DNA from: Sisyra terminalis
Lineage: Eukaryota > Arthropoda > Insecta > Neuroptera > Sisyridae
DNA length: 64,000 nt
NCBI GenBank assembly: GCA_958496175.1
Contig: OY292279.1
Coordinates: 13,640,001-13,704,000 of the forward strand
Reading direction: 5' to 3'
Under the pieces are notes generated by a model that saw only the letters and a list, made by a program, of their open reading frames with translations, did not search any database and had not been told where the DNA came from. Every line of letters starts with the position of its first letter. Within the stretch, counting starts at the first letter, position 1. This document shows, one piece after another, positions 13,980 through 24,910 of this stretch. Made by a program: the position numbers and the translations under genes.

Positions 13980-14240
13980 AAAGGGGGTTGGAAAAGTTTT
14001 ATCTGGACCCCGCGCCATCGCTAGCCCGGGGGCTTCCACGTATAATAAACGATTGCATTTTTATTCCGCAAAACTTTTCTTAGATAGAACTACTTACAAT
14101 TTTCTAATGTGACGTCTACGAATGATAAAATCAAAAGAAATCGTTGCCTCAACTCGACGGCGTAGTCAATTTTATATTCAATATCTCTCAAGGAAATTTT
14201 CATATTTTTCCCGATTCAAGGACGATTTCCATCATTAAAC
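13980..14240. promoter_or_regulatory. GC-elevated intronic island
   Basis: Contains CCCCGCGCC, GCTAGCCCGGGGGC and CGACGGCG clusters amid AT-rich flanks, plus TTTATTCCG and GTGACGTC motifs. No reading frame is sustained. Candidate regulatory element about 2.6 kb downstream of the pb exon. Confidence 0.35.
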
Positions 14241-14599
14241 CGTTCGGATTTGAATAAATTTTAAAATTCCAATGTTTCAAAGTTGGCAAATAAAATTCCA
14301 GTGGAAATTTGTTTTATTTTTAATAATAAAGATATAGGTTTTGATTGGCCGAGATGGAAAATTTTTATATCGTTTCGAGTGATTTCTATGTTAATTTTTT
14401 GTCAAGTTGGAAAGTAAACAAAAAAATTATAATAAAATTCCAAATGAGGTAAGCCAAAACGGGAATGTTTTCGAGATTGTTTTTTGGTGGAAAGAGTACT
14501 TTTTGGGGATAATATTTTATGTATAACAACAACGATAATAACAATAATAGTGGAATCACCTCATTGTACGTGACCATTTACATGTTGGGACATTTCCTG
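14241..14599. other. AT-rich spacer between two intronic islands
   Basis: A 63-codon minus-strand frame at 14386-14577 is Leu/Ile/Lys-rich by base composition only. An AACAACAACGATAATAACA-type triplet run lies at 14523-14550. Confidence 0.35.
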
Positions 14600-15345
14600 G
14601 AAATTGTTAGATTTTTTTATTGGAGATAAATGGTTTTCTTATGGGATCGAGTGAGATGGAAAAGGGACGAAAACCGACAAATAATGGGAATGAATTATGG
14701 TTGTTCCCGTTGATGACGATCATTGTGATGTTGATGGTGTGTGGTTCATCTGACACTCCATTTACAGATGATTCGAGTACAACTTCCCTTACACTTTATC
14801 TTGTGTAATGTGTGCACCCCCAAGTTGACCTAACCTCAACCGTTCCTGGGGATTCCCATACTTTTGCCTCGTATGTTCTGCTTGTTAAATGACCGCAATG
14901 AAATGGACACCGATTACAACATTGTGTGGTCACTTTATATTGATAGCGGAATGTGTTGCACTGGCAACATCCGACATTTTCCACCCTTAGATCAAATACT
15001 AAGACCCTTCTTCACCGTAATATATTCCCATCGGATGATTTGTTTCGATTTAATTATCTAATCCAATTTAAACGGGTTTTTTATAAAAAATAATATTTCG
15101 ATTCACAAAACTTACTAAATTACCAGTTTAGTGTTCAAATATCCGTTTTGACAAACTTTGTAAAAGATTTGTCAGGTGACCCTTATAGTACAACTCATCA
15201 CTCATGTTTCCGAATAATCGTTTGTCATCCCCAATGGCTTCTATTTGGCCATTCTTTTCGCACAATTGATGCCCATTTATCTCAAATACAAAACATCCAA
15301 ATCAATCCCTTACAAATTACCCGCGATTCTTGCCCAACTTAATCA
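14600..15345. promoter_or_regulatory. extended GC-elevated intronic island
   Basis: Composition is well above the flanks for about 740 bp. Overlapping short frames occur on both strands (62-65 codons), the pattern expected from less AT-rich non-coding DNA. Segments such as GACCTAACCTCAACC (14824-14838) and CCCATTTATCTC (about 15270-15281) are candidate factor sites. No homeodomain or other domain is encoded. Candidate regulatory DNA close to the pb promoter. Confidence 0.35.
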
Positions 15346-16407
15346 TGGGTTTTCCAATGAAAATTCAAGTGTTTGCAATTTTTCTTGCATCGTATTATTT
15401 TGATATATTGATTAAGATAGTTGCACTGAATGATGAGGGGGGGGGCAGTTGAACGCGCATTATCTAATGTCTTGCAAACATGCAACAAATTCAAATGGGT
15501 TTTATTTTTCAAAAAGTTTTTCTCCTTTATTTTATGTCATTTTATCACGCAAACGGGGAAAACTTTGTACTGCGTCAGCTGCAGTTTTCTGCTATAATTT
15601 TTTTAACATTCTTTTTTTTGCCATAAAATTATATATAAATATATATGTATCTATAGAAATATAGTAGTAGTGAATTCAGCGAAGGGATATGGGAGAAAAT
15701 TAATCACGAGAAATATTTCCATAACGGGGATAATTTAAATTGAATTTGTTTAGAATAACGAATTGCTTGCGCTTTTTTGTTTGATTAGTTTTGTTACATG
15801 AAAAGTTTTAACTAAATAAAATTAATTTTCCCACACCTTATTGTTGAACCTTGTTTTATATAATAAAATTTATAATAATGGGTCCATATATGCTTCCGTA
15901 AAGACCCGGAGTCAGAAGTTTGGAATATTTTTGTTAAAATGCTTTTAGCTTAATCCTTCTACGAATGTTTATATACTAAACTCGGAGTATACATTCGTAA
16001 TTCATCGAATTTTAGAGCTTTACTTCACAATACGTAAACAATCCGAAAATCCGATTTTTATTTCAATCTATAATTAGTTTCGGATATAACTTGATTTCAA
16101 AATTTAGCTGTAACTTTAACCCCAAAACTATGATAAGAAGCATTAATTCCAGTAACTTCTTTTAGCATGGTTCAAATGAAAGGAACGATATATATTTTTA
16201 AGAATTTTCTTATGGGATTTTGATTGCAACATTACAATGACTTTAGTGCCTGATTTATACTTCTCCATTAAATTCTAAAAGTCTGCCATATATCCTATTT
16301 TTGGTAGAATAATTAATTGAATTTCATTATCACAATTTGTACATGTTTTTCATTGAAATCACATCTTGGGACGTAAATCCGCATACTTATGTCATAGGGT
16401 ATTGTGA
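15346..16407. other. AT-rich intronic sequence, nothing recognised
   Basis: Contains a G-run of nine at about 15437-15445 and ATATAT runs. No gene or defined repeat. Confidence 0.4.
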
Positions 16408-16423
16408 AACCACTATAGTGGTT
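16408..16423. promoter_or_regulatory. 16-bp perfect palindrome in pb intron
   Basis: AACCACTATAGTGGTT is a perfect palindrome 117 bp inside the intron from the pb donor. It could be a dimeric protein site or a small hairpin in the pre-mRNA; the function is unknown. Confidence 0.3.
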
Positions 16424-16533
16424 CTAATAGGATAAATAGACTATACCAAATTTTGAGGTGATCCCGAAAGTATAACTTGTTGGATTCGCAATAAAGAGGA
16501 TGCTAATTTTGAAGTAATTAAAAATTGTTCCTT

Positions 16534-16541
16534 ACTTACCT
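16534..16541 (-). other. pb: 5' splice site of the pb coding exon
   Basis: On the minus strand the exon ends CAAG and the intron begins GTAAGTAAG, a near-perfect U1 match. The exon/intron boundary lies between 16540 and 16539. The donor falls after the first base of a codon, just past the hexapeptide and basic stretch. That is the usual place for an intron before the homeodomain exon in Hox genes. Confidence 0.9.
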
Positions 16542-17104
16542 TGCTGACTATTCTTTCTAGTTGTTTTCTTTTCCTTCATCCAAGGATATTCGGGGACATT
16601 AACGCCCGGTGAGCCGAGGCCGTGTTGAGCCTGCACATGTGGATCCATTCCATAAGCCCCGACTCCCGGAGGAGTATGTTGCGGACTGAGGGCTCCTGGA
16701 GGGCCTTGAATGTCCGACGACAAATGTGGCAGTGCCGTCATAAATTCCGCCATCGACGGCTGGCTGTTAATAAAGCCGGTTTCGTTACATCCGTCCATAG
16801 GATGTGGTGGGCCGCCGGAGGCGGCATTTACGGCCGCTAGCCAAAATCCAGCATTACCGGCATTGGCATCATTTGCGGCGTTTATCACGGGCGTCGGTGG
16901 TCGAGTTTTCACCGTAACGTAATCGTCCTCTGGACAGTCCTCGACCAGATGGCCCGAAGCGGATACCACCCGATTTTGGTTCTTCACTCGCATAGGCGAC
17001 GGCGATGCAGACGATGCCGTTATGGACGATGGGTGTAGGTCACTTTCAATAAAATGATGATTGTTTATTATGGATTTCACTAACGGTGGGCTTACTAAAG
17101 TCAT
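16540..17104 (-). CDS. pb: proboscipedia (Hox2) N-terminal coding exon, partial gene
   Basis: First visible coding exon of the Hox2 transcription factor, a nuclear homeodomain protein that specifies maxillary and labial palp identity in insects. The exon encodes 188 full codons plus one base. Residues 111-121 carry the pb-diagnostic block containing SQPSMAEF. Residues 132-172 are a Pro/Gly-rich linker. Residues 173-176 are the YPWM hexapeptide that contacts Extradenticle/PBX, followed by KEKKTTRKNSQQ, the pb-type basic stretch. A GFWLAAVNAA segment at 86-95 resembles the aromatic motif just before this block in fly Pb. The homeodomain is not in this exon. The exon ends at a GTAAGT donor (phase 1). 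The start is taken at the first ATG; an in-frame TAA lies directly before it, so translation begins here, at Met38, or after an internal acceptor. The family assignment is firm; the exact start is not. Confidence 0.93.
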
Positions 17105-17620
17105 TTAGTTGGAGTTTATGTCAAAACGTTCAATAAGCATACCAAAGTCAAAAATCAGTGATTACACCTGGAATGACAGAGCTTTGGGTCTGTCTAGTCC
17201 TAAAGCACTAAAACAAAAACTAGCATTATAAATTCTTGACACAACACTTTTCCTGATAAGCCACAAACGTTGTTGGAAATCACATGGTATATTTCACTAA
17301 AGAAACCATCACATAGAGCACACGAGTTGTGGGAGCTTTTGAGAGCTTTTCTCGGTGAAATGTCATAAGCACGCGGGACCGGATTGCAGCCGCAGTAGAT
17401 GAACTTGGCGCGGATATTTTCGAACAGTGTTGATCGGACTGATTGTTGTTTGGTGGTAGTCACTAGTTTGTTGTTACTGTTGTTCACGTTATCTCTTTGT
17501 TGTTTTTGTTTCTCATTGATGATGGTGGGTACCACGTGATTTGTGAAGCAAACCAATCACATGGCCGTTCGGCCCCCTGTTATGTAGAGGCGGAGAATGA
17601 GCTTGAAAGCGGCCTCAAGA
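17105..17620 (-). other. pb: probable pb 5' UTR
   Basis: Transcribed-strand sequence between the TATA-like element at 17645-17651 and the pb start codon. It is much less AT-rich than the flanks and contains CAA-rich runs (around 17440-17510, minus strand), as is common in insect developmental-gene leaders. A 118-codon frame at 17200-17556 opens only with TTG and has no recognised family, so I do not treat it as a gene. No intron is obvious, but the true cap site and any upstream exon cannot be fixed from sequence alone. Confidence 0.5.
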
Positions 17621-17644
17621 TAGAGGCGGGAACTTGAATGTGCG

Positions 17645-17651
17645 CTTTATA
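17645..17651 (-). promoter_or_regulatory. TATA-like box of the pb promoter
   Basis: TATAAAG on the minus strand, within GGTATAAAGCGCAC, about 540 bp upstream of the pb ATG. A TCATTC initiator-like hexamer lies about 52 bp downstream, further than the usual 25-30 bp, so the two may not work together. A CACGTG E-box (17533-17538) and an inverted CCAAT (17553-17557) sit within the next 120 bp downstream. The promoter role is inferred from position and motif only. Confidence 0.4.
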
Positions 17652-18010
17652 CCTCACAGTATACCGATTGCCGGGGATGCGCCGGAGTTACAACTACGAC
17701 CGAACCGTCACCGTCGCCGCCGCCACTGCCTCCCGGAGTCTCTATGTGTATCGCGCAATTATAGGTTACACAGAAAAAGGAATTCGTTTTTTTCCATACT
17801 TTTTTTCATTCTAAAATCAAAAAAATATATATATAACTTTTTTCTTTCCATACAAGAATATACTTCGGTCGGTAGAAACGTTTCTTTTGAAAGAAATAAC
17901 AACGATTCATACGAACTAAAGTAAAAAAAAAAAACGTTTTGTTTTAAAGTTGTATTTTACTTTTTATGCGTTCGACTTATTTCTTCGTTCTCGCATTCTT
18001 CGTCGAGAAT
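17652..18010 (-). promoter_or_regulatory. GC-elevated upstream region of pb
   Basis: The first 110 bp are rich in CG dinucleotides and contain a run of CGC/CGG triplets (around 17700-17725), unusual in this AT-rich window. The remainder drops back to AT-rich sequence with A and T homopolymers. No convincing coding frame. Probably the proximal pb promoter/enhancer. Confidence 0.35.
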
Positions 18011-18694
18011 CGAGACAGTGGCTTTATTCAAACCGTTTTTTTTTTTTCGGTTTTGTTAATTAAATAAATCAAAATTATCAAAGGCAAAAATGACTGGAAA
18101 TTTTATGTGGGAATTTCAACTATTTCTTCTAATGTAGACGACAAAACTCAATAAAGGCTTTATCAGAAGTTTAGATTTCAATCAAATAATTCTAACTCCA
18201 TTAACAACAGTTCTGATTCCACATCTTCCATTTCATCAATTTAAATTGATGAAACTTTAGATATCATTAGATTCAAATTTCTTATTCAAGAGATTGTTGA
18301 AGAATGGTTTTCTTATGATTCATCAAAAATAAAATTTTCAAGTCAGAAATTTCGAACTTTTCCTAGATTTTCACCAATCTCATTTTTGAATAATGGTTTT
18401 TTTTTTACTAAAAATGTTTCACAGTTATATCGAAAAGAAAAGCTTTTAAATTCAAACTTGTATATTATTTCATTCAAAATTTGGTCAAAGATTGAAAAAT
18501 TTATTTGGAGAAAAAAAAATAGAAGTATATTTTTACAAGCTATTCAACATTTTTTATTCTTTAGGTAGATGTATCTATTATTGAGATAAGAAACCATCTC
18601 CTTAATCTTTAATTAACAGTGAACTTTGGCCAGAAATTTCCGTAATTCCAAATCTTTGTCATTTTGAAATTTTTTTTGTTTCCATTTTTTTGGG
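18011..18694. other. AT-rich intergenic sequence
   Basis: Homopolymer-rich. The 60-codon plus-strand frame at 18386-18568 is Lys/Phe-rich by composition. Nothing recognised. Confidence 0.4.
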
Positions 18695-19362
18695 TAATGG
18701 AATGTTGAAATTTAAAAAAAATCCACCAATTATTTGGCATTTTATGTTCAATTTTTATATAGGAATACTAGATTTCTACCTTTAAACTGTACAATACTGC
18801 ACTACTTGTTTCTATTAAATCAGTGGTGTATAGAGATGGAACGAAGAATAGTATGGGCAACACTTATTAAGAGCATAATTTCATTGTAAAGAAGAATATT
18901 CATTAAGATTGCTTTCTTTGTATTTTAAAACATAAAAGCAAATTTAATTGAACCAACTGTAAGCTTTCAATAAAATATCTTTAAGTTTTGGAGCTTTTTA
19001 AATACAATTCGTAATAAAGAGATGTTTTGGTGGAATATTAAAATCTAAAAAAAAATCACCAAGTAGTTGGTATTTTATGTCCATTTTTTATAAAAGAACA
19101 CTAATTTTTTAACCTTTAAACTGTACAATACTATATTATTTGTTTCTCCTAAATCAGTGGCGTATAGAGATGGGACGATGAATAGTATGGGCAACACTTA
19201 TTAAGAGCAAAATTTCATTGTAAAAAAGAATATGCATAAAGATTGCTTTCTTTTAAAATACAATAGCAAATTTAATTGAACCAGTTGTAAGCTTTCAATA
19301 GAATATCTTTAAGTTTTGGAGCTTTTTAAATACAATTCTTAATAAAAGGACGTTTTGGCTAA
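18695..19362 (+). repeat. tandem duplication, two units of about 334 bp
   Basis: Two diverged head-to-tail copies with a period of 334 bp: for example CAGTGGNGTATAGAGATGG begins at 18821 and again at 19155. Both units also share AGTATGGGCAACACTTATTA, AACTGTACAATACT and TTAAGTTTTGGAGC. Differences are scattered substitutions and small indels. No coding frame runs through either unit. The parent element is unknown. Confidence 0.8.
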
Positions 19363-19770
19363 AGCTTTAGGCCCAAAAACTAATTTTACCCAAATAATTC
19401 GTAAAAAAAATGTAATTCTAAGACTGTGATTTTTTTTTTAATTTTTACTTAACTTTCTCAGGATTGTAAGTTATGGAAGGCAAAAGCTCGATAATGGTCT
19501 CTTTTATGATACGTGAATTTTTAAAATATTTTAAAAAGAATGAATTTCTTGGGTTTTTGGACTGAGTTATGTATATGATGGAATATGTTGACAAATTTCG
19601 ACATAAATGAAAAGAAATATAGATAAAAAAAATGCATTTTTTTTGTTTCCATTACTAGAGTAAGTGAACCAAATATGGACCGATCTTATTTTTGTTTATT
19701 TATAGAACATTTTTGTTACTTTTATCGGGTTAGAATATTTCCTATTAATTCTCTTCTATTAAACCACTTT

Positions 19771-20555
19771 ATTGTTAGTTTGTAAGGTATGGAACTTATA
19801 ATTTCATTTTTCATCAACTTCCCAGCACTTTCTCGTGCTGAATTTTGGCCCATCTGCTTACTCTCGATAAGAACGTATGAATCCGGCGTAAAATTTAATA
19901 TTCACCAAGTATTTGTATCTGAATTAAATATTTACGTTTGAAAAAAACTTTAATTGTCTACCATCACAGACTCATGTATGTTGAAATAAATGACAATTAC
20001 TATATAATAAATCAATTACAAAATTGATATTAAAAATATATAAAAAGACTTAAAAGGAGAAATAAAAATATTTAGTTACCAAAAACCTCTCTTCTATTGA
20101 CAAAATGAACTTAAAAGGTAAAAAATAAATTTATGAGCTGAATCTTATTATCGATTGCACCGTCGATATTTTGACGATATAAGTCAATTAATGAAAATCG
20201 AAAGCTATCTAGATGTACCCGAAAGCAAAGGGTGTTACGATTCTCATTAATTGGCTAATATCGTCAAAATATCGATAGTGCAATCATCGATACAAAGATT
20301 CTGTTCATAAATTAATTTTTACCATTTTAGTGAATTTACGGATAGAAGCAAGGTTCTTGAAGCTCTTTAAGTATATATTTTTTAATTCAAAAGTGAGCTT
20401 ATTTTTAACTATAAACCTCCAACAGTCAATCGGTTGTTTATTATAATAGCAAACATTTTTCAAATTTAATCATTTGCGATCGAACCTTTTAGACAAATTT
20501 ATAAGTAAATCATTACTAGAAATAGTACTTGATGTGAAAGGGGATTGAAAAGAAA
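19771..20555 (+). repeat. dispersed repeat, related to 34787-35090
   Basis: Two blocks match 34787-35090 in the same orientation: TGTTAGTTTGTAAGGTA-GG with the following CTTTCTCGTGCT segment (19771-19850), and 20400-20555 with ACAAATTTATAAGTAAATCATTACTAGAAA-type sequence. The distal copy lacks most of the middle, where the foldback element at 20112-20332 lies. That fits insertion of the foldback into an older repeat. Confidence 0.6.
20112..20332. mobile_element. foldback MITE, about 220 bp
   Basis: Nearly the whole interval is one inverted repeat. Arms of about 88 bp share GGTAAAAA, AATTTATGA, ATATTTTGACGATAT and CAATTAATGA, separated by about 40 bp. It would form a long hairpin. No transposase is encoded. 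The superfamily is not identified. Confidence 0.75.
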
Positions 20556-22079
20556 ACTATTGATAATACATTAAAATTTTGGAATTTATTTAAGAATATG
20601 GTAAGCTAATGGTTGTCCATATCTATATGGAGCACTAGCTCAACTTAATATTTTTAATTTTTAATACGATTTTTGTAATTTACTAAAGTTTTTGTGTCAA
20701 ATATTAGGTACTATCTGATAAAGTAGGTATAGTGGCCAAATATCAAACTATACCCTAGTAGAGTAGATATAAATCCAACGCCTCGGAATGAATTTAAAAT
20801 TTTGCTAAGATAAGTCAAATATCAACTATCTGATCTTTTTCATGCGTTATAGTTTCTAAGTCCAAGAAAAGAATTAAAAATATAATACTAGTGAAAGGTG
20901 TGTAAGAGATGAGACTAATCTCTGCTAATATTTGAATATACAGATTCTAGACAAAATCAATGACATTAGATCAAAATTTAATTTTTTGGAAACCAAAAAT
21001 TTTGAAACCAAAACAAGACTAAGCAAATCTCATCCTTTCTCATGTCCTCCTTTAATACAAGCATACATACTAGATCGAAGTTTTGATTAGCAGACTTTGA
21101 AAAAAAAACGTATTTTCTTCTCCATAAAAAGTATTTGTAGCAAATTTTACAAGAAAACTATAGAAAAATGCCTTTTAAAAGTGAAAGCCATAACCACTGA
21201 AGACTTATTTTTCAATCACTGGATATTACCGATCACTGAATACTTGAGAAAAATTACATTTAGTTTGGCTCGATATTTTTGATCTTTCCGTCTGGCAAAG
21301 GAAATTTTAAGTTCAATTTAAATTTATCATTGGGAAATTGGAAAATTTTAATTTTTAAGATTATTAAAACTTATTTTTATATCCATTTGTTATGAGCAAA
21401 TATACGGACAGAAAATAAAATGAATGGATTTACCCACTAATTTTTTATGATTTCATTAGTTTCTGTATCGCGAAAAAATAAATTTTTAAAACCCTTTATT
21501 GTGATTAAAACTTATTTGCAAAAGCCCTTTAATCTTTAAAAGATTGAAAGATTTCCTAATTAATACTTCTTTTGGTTTATCTAATATTTTTGTTTGTTTA
21601 TCAAATTATCGTTTATCTTTTTCTAGATTTATATTAAATAAATTTAAGAATAATTTAAAAATAAATTGGATTTTTTTATTAATTTAAAATAAGTTAAATT
21701 GTACGAGTAATATGCAGCGTTGTTGGTCTAATAAATGACACAAGAAATGTGATCTTTAAGGGTGTTGACTTCTTTAGTATTTTAAAAAATGTTATAATAA
21801 AGATGCTGAGCTGGAATTTATAAAAGATATCATTAGAATTAGCAGATTGTCAGATCTCAATTAAGAGCGAAAAAAAATTTTATTTGTGTTAATGGATTCA
21901 AATGGCTTAAATAGGGAACTGTCTTCCATTATAATGTTAAATACAAACTATGTTTGAAACACAAGGGGATGCTTTGTGCGAACCTTTATGAATACATTGC
22001 AATAAAAGTGAATGAGGGATGGCAATAGCACTAAAGACTTAATTAGTATTCTTTTATTGAAGCGAAAAAAAAATCGATT
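20556..22079. other. AT-rich intergenic sequence, nothing recognised
   Basis: A 61-codon plus-strand frame at 21097-21282 shows no family motif. No structured element noticed. Confidence 0.35.
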
Positions 22080-22520
22080 TTTGGATGAGTTGCATTTTGC
22101 ATTGACAGGTAGTAGTCGGGCTTTTTGGGCTTTTTTTGGAATTGAATGCAGTTGAATGAACGAAAGGGCTTGGACATGAAAATAAAATCAGTGACGATGT
22201 TTGTTGGCTCGTCATGACGTGTGCTTGTGGTCGGTGGTATGAACATTGTCATTAATCATTTCGCTTTGCCGCCCCTCTGGTCCAGGAAATGAGTGACTTG
22301 GCCCAAACGTACGAATAACCCTTTCCAATCTCTGTCGTAGTCGAATTTCGCTACTAGATTCCTACCTAAAAAAAGGAATTTACGCCGATTCGGTGAAAAA
22401 TTTCAAATCTGTATATTGTTCTACTGAATAATTCACACGATCAATCATTTTTTTTGAGCGAATCACCCGGGCCATCTCAAAAAGGTGCCAATAAATCCAA
22501 ATGCTAATCGTTTCATTCTC
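22080..22520. promoter_or_regulatory. GC-elevated intergenic island
   Basis: Less AT-rich than its surroundings. It has CGCCCCTCTGG, TTGGCCC, CACCCGGGCC and GTGCCAATAAATCC, followed by an octamer-like ATGCTAAT. The 69-codon minus-strand frame at 22043-22252 is probably incidental. Candidate regulatory element about 5 kb upstream of pb. Confidence 0.35.
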
Positions 22521-23084
22521 AATGAAAAAAAGGCGCTAAAAACGGTTGATATTGAAAAAATGGATTTTCGAAAGTGATCCATCTTATTGCTTATTGTCGG
22601 ATTTTTTTTTAAAGATTTGTCTATTTTACTATTGTTCCGTATAAATTTAAATCATCAAGTCAGAAAGATTTTTCTATTTCTTTTTTTATGATTGTTTTCT
22701 TACGCTTGCCAAAATTCATTGTATCTAGTTTTCGAATAGATGAACTTTTTTACTTTTCAAGTTGTAGACATGAAAATGATGGATTGCTACATTCAAATTG
22801 TATTTTTTTTCCGTTTATTTTTCTTTAACATGAAGTCTGTACCACATATTTTTTTTGTTGTTGTTGCTTTATCTTCGAGATGTGTTCAAAGCGAAAATTT
22901 GAATTTTCAAGATTTTCAGTGGAAAATAAAAATTTTTCACTTTTTCTCAATGGAGATCCGGCGGATTGGAGCGATGCGTTTAAAACAGAACTGCACCGAA
23001 TGATGGATGTCCTGTCAACGAATGTACTTAAATAAATTGTATTATTGCTGTGTTAAACTATACAACGTTGTATCTATTATAATT
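22521..23084. other. AT-rich intergenic sequence
   Basis: An 87-codon plus-strand frame (22740-23003) is Phe/Met-rich and spans T-runs. I see no domain and no support for a gene. Confidence 0.35.
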
Positions 23085-23530
23085 ATATGGTGCAGCCAAG
23101 TTTGACACGCTTTTTGGCGTTTTCTATTTGAATCAAATATTGTTACGATTTCCACGAAATATTTACCACGGATTTGGTCCAACGGCACACGTTTCACTGC
23201 TTTGGAACGAAACTTTTTCTTTGTTATGCAATTTATGAAAAATACTTGACCGAATCTCCACTTAAATAATAAAATATTAAAAATAATTCCAAAATAGCTT
23301 AATTGTTTTTAATAATCAAAACACTTTCAAAATAAATCTATCGGTGGAACTTTTGGAAAAAAAGTCATTATTTTCATATATTTTAAAGCTCAATTATAAA
23401 CTATTTTGATATTTGGTGCAAAAAAATACATTCAGTTATTATCAATTTATTGGTGATAGAATTATAAAAAAACAGGTGATTTCAAACGTGTCATGATTGG
23501 TCATCTTATTTGTGACGTCAATATATTAAC
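23085..23530. promoter_or_regulatory. possible regulatory patch with perfect CRE
   Basis: 23090-23240 is modestly GC-elevated (TTTGGCGTTTT, CCAACGGCACACG). The consensus cAMP-response palindrome TGACGTCA lies at 23513-23520, next to TGATTGGTCAT. The weak composition break makes this tentative. Confidence 0.25.
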
Positions 23531-24201
23531 AGAACCTAACATTTGTATAAGATAAAGCATTATTACTTGTTTATAGTACAAAAACATTCCAAATTTAGTA
23601 AAAAAAAATTACTGTTGACATCTAGTTTTATCAAGTGAACAATATACGATAAAGAATTAACAAAAGTTAGTTCTGACAATATACCTCGTGATAATTCATT
23701 TATAAAAACCGATTTCCCTTAAACATTCTTACATACTAGAGTTAAGACCATTAAACAACTGCCAAGAAATTAGTGAATAAAATATTTACTGGGTTCCATT
23801 GGAAGTATCTTCGAAAAATAAAATTGATTAAAACGTCAATATTGATTTTATATATTTTTATAAATTACTAACCGTTATTCTTCTGCTTCGTTCGACGAAG
23901 TACTAAATATGGATTTCGAAAAAATGATTTTAACATTTCTTTTAGCGTATAGGATATGCTCGACTGATTTAATCGAGTTTTAAAATAATTTACTTCTATA
24001 AGGTAAAAAAATCAACAAAATTCATATTTTTCTTGTTCTTATACGTATTGAAGTTAATATCTATGTTATTTCATAGTTGGTGTATTTTATAGTTGAAAGT
24101 ATTGATATTTAAAACATCGAAGATTATAAACGATATATCGATTTTTTTCCGATGGTTTTTACTATCATTTAAATATATTTATACAAAATATTTCTCAAAT
24201 A
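23531..24201. other. AT-rich intergenic sequence
   Basis: Contains a short CTTCGTTCGACGAAG palindrome (23886-23900) and ATATATCGAT-rich sequence at 24120-24140 that recurs near 24900. Possibly untranslated parts of the neighbouring retroelement. Confidence 0.3.
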
Positions 24202-24546
24202 TTAATTTATAGATGATAAAATTCCAATCTCAGCTTTTATTAAATAAAGAAGACAATTCAGGTTGCATAAGATCGTTTTTTTTTTAAATATATGAATCAT
24301 TTCACTAATATTACGTTTATAATTAACTTTTTCTTTATCTACAATTTTAACATTATTAAAATCGAACTGATGACCGGTCTCTATGAGATGAAGGCATAAT
24401 GCAGTATTGCCCTTTAATTTATCAGCCTTTCTACAACTATACTCATGTTGATAAATTCTACTGCCAAGGTACGGTTTTGTCGGTCCAATATAAACTTTAT
24501 TGCATGAAAATGGGATATTATAAATAATATTTGAATTTTTAATAAT
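24202..24546 (-). mobile_element. Penelope-like element remnant: GIY-YIG endonuclease domain
   Basis: The minus-strand frame is open for about 115 codons to a TAA at 24202-24204 and reads as the C-terminal GIY-YIG endonuclease of Penelope-like retroelements. IIYNIPFSCNKVYIGPT corresponds to the GIY and YIG beta strands. Then come an Arg/Gln-His helix (SRIYQHEYSCRKAD), a small-residue/Leu-x-x-H-x-x-ETGH-FDF block and SEMIHI. No start codon: it is opened by an upstream stop, so the reverse transcriptase part is missing. Cys between strands (SCNK) is typical of this family. It matters because hammerhead-like terminal repeats occur elsewhere in the window. Confidence 0.8.
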
Positions 24547-24630
24547 TTATCTCCGTCTTTTAGCTAAAAACCGATCTTAAACAATTTGAATTGTCTTTTT
24601 TACATAATAATTTATGGTACCGTAAAATTG

Positions 24631-24910
24631 TAAGCTTCGTTAGATTATAATCTGATGTTAGATTACAATCTAACCTAATCTATTGTTAGTTAATAATCTA
24701 ACGCGTTATATTATAAACTGACGAAGTTTATAAATCTACGCTTGTGACTGAGAGTGGTACATATATCTGTTTATTTAAGTTGCTGAGAATGAACGGGATG
24801 AATGGTAGCGTTTTGACAAAATATCGTTCATAAAACATTGCTCAAGAAGAACGACATATTATTAATATTGTAGGTTTCAACATTGATGTTTATGAACGAT
24901 ATATCGATTA
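24631..24910. repeat. cluster of short inverted repeats beside the Penelope remnant
   Basis: 24631-24735 begins TAAGCTTCGT and ends with ACGAAGTTTA, with three GTTAGATTA-type repeats in both orientations between. A second inverted pair, ATATCGTTCATAAAACATTG (24823-24842) against 24878-24902, has about 35 bp of loop. Possibly small foldback elements or terminal parts of the retroelement. Confidence 0.5.

Larger units (their letters stand above)
1..16539 (-). other. pb: pb intron, 5' part (continues beyond window)
   Basis: Inferred as intron because the pb donor at 16539 opens leftwards and no homeodomain-coding sequence (for example an FQNRRMK-type stretch on the minus strand) is visible up to position 1. 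The intron is therefore longer than 16.5 kb. It contains an old mariner copy, a SINE, a hAT-like MITE and several GC-elevated islands listed separately. No second gene is recognised inside it. Confidence 0.7.

Noticed and set aside
16622..16922. 70-72-codon plus-strand frames over the pb exon
   Set aside because: Shadows of the pb coding exon on the other strand.
17200..17556. 118-codon minus-strand frame upstream of pb
   Set aside because: It opens with TTG only, has no family motif, and lies where the pb 5' UTR is expected; the CAA runs explain the Gln/Asn-rich part.
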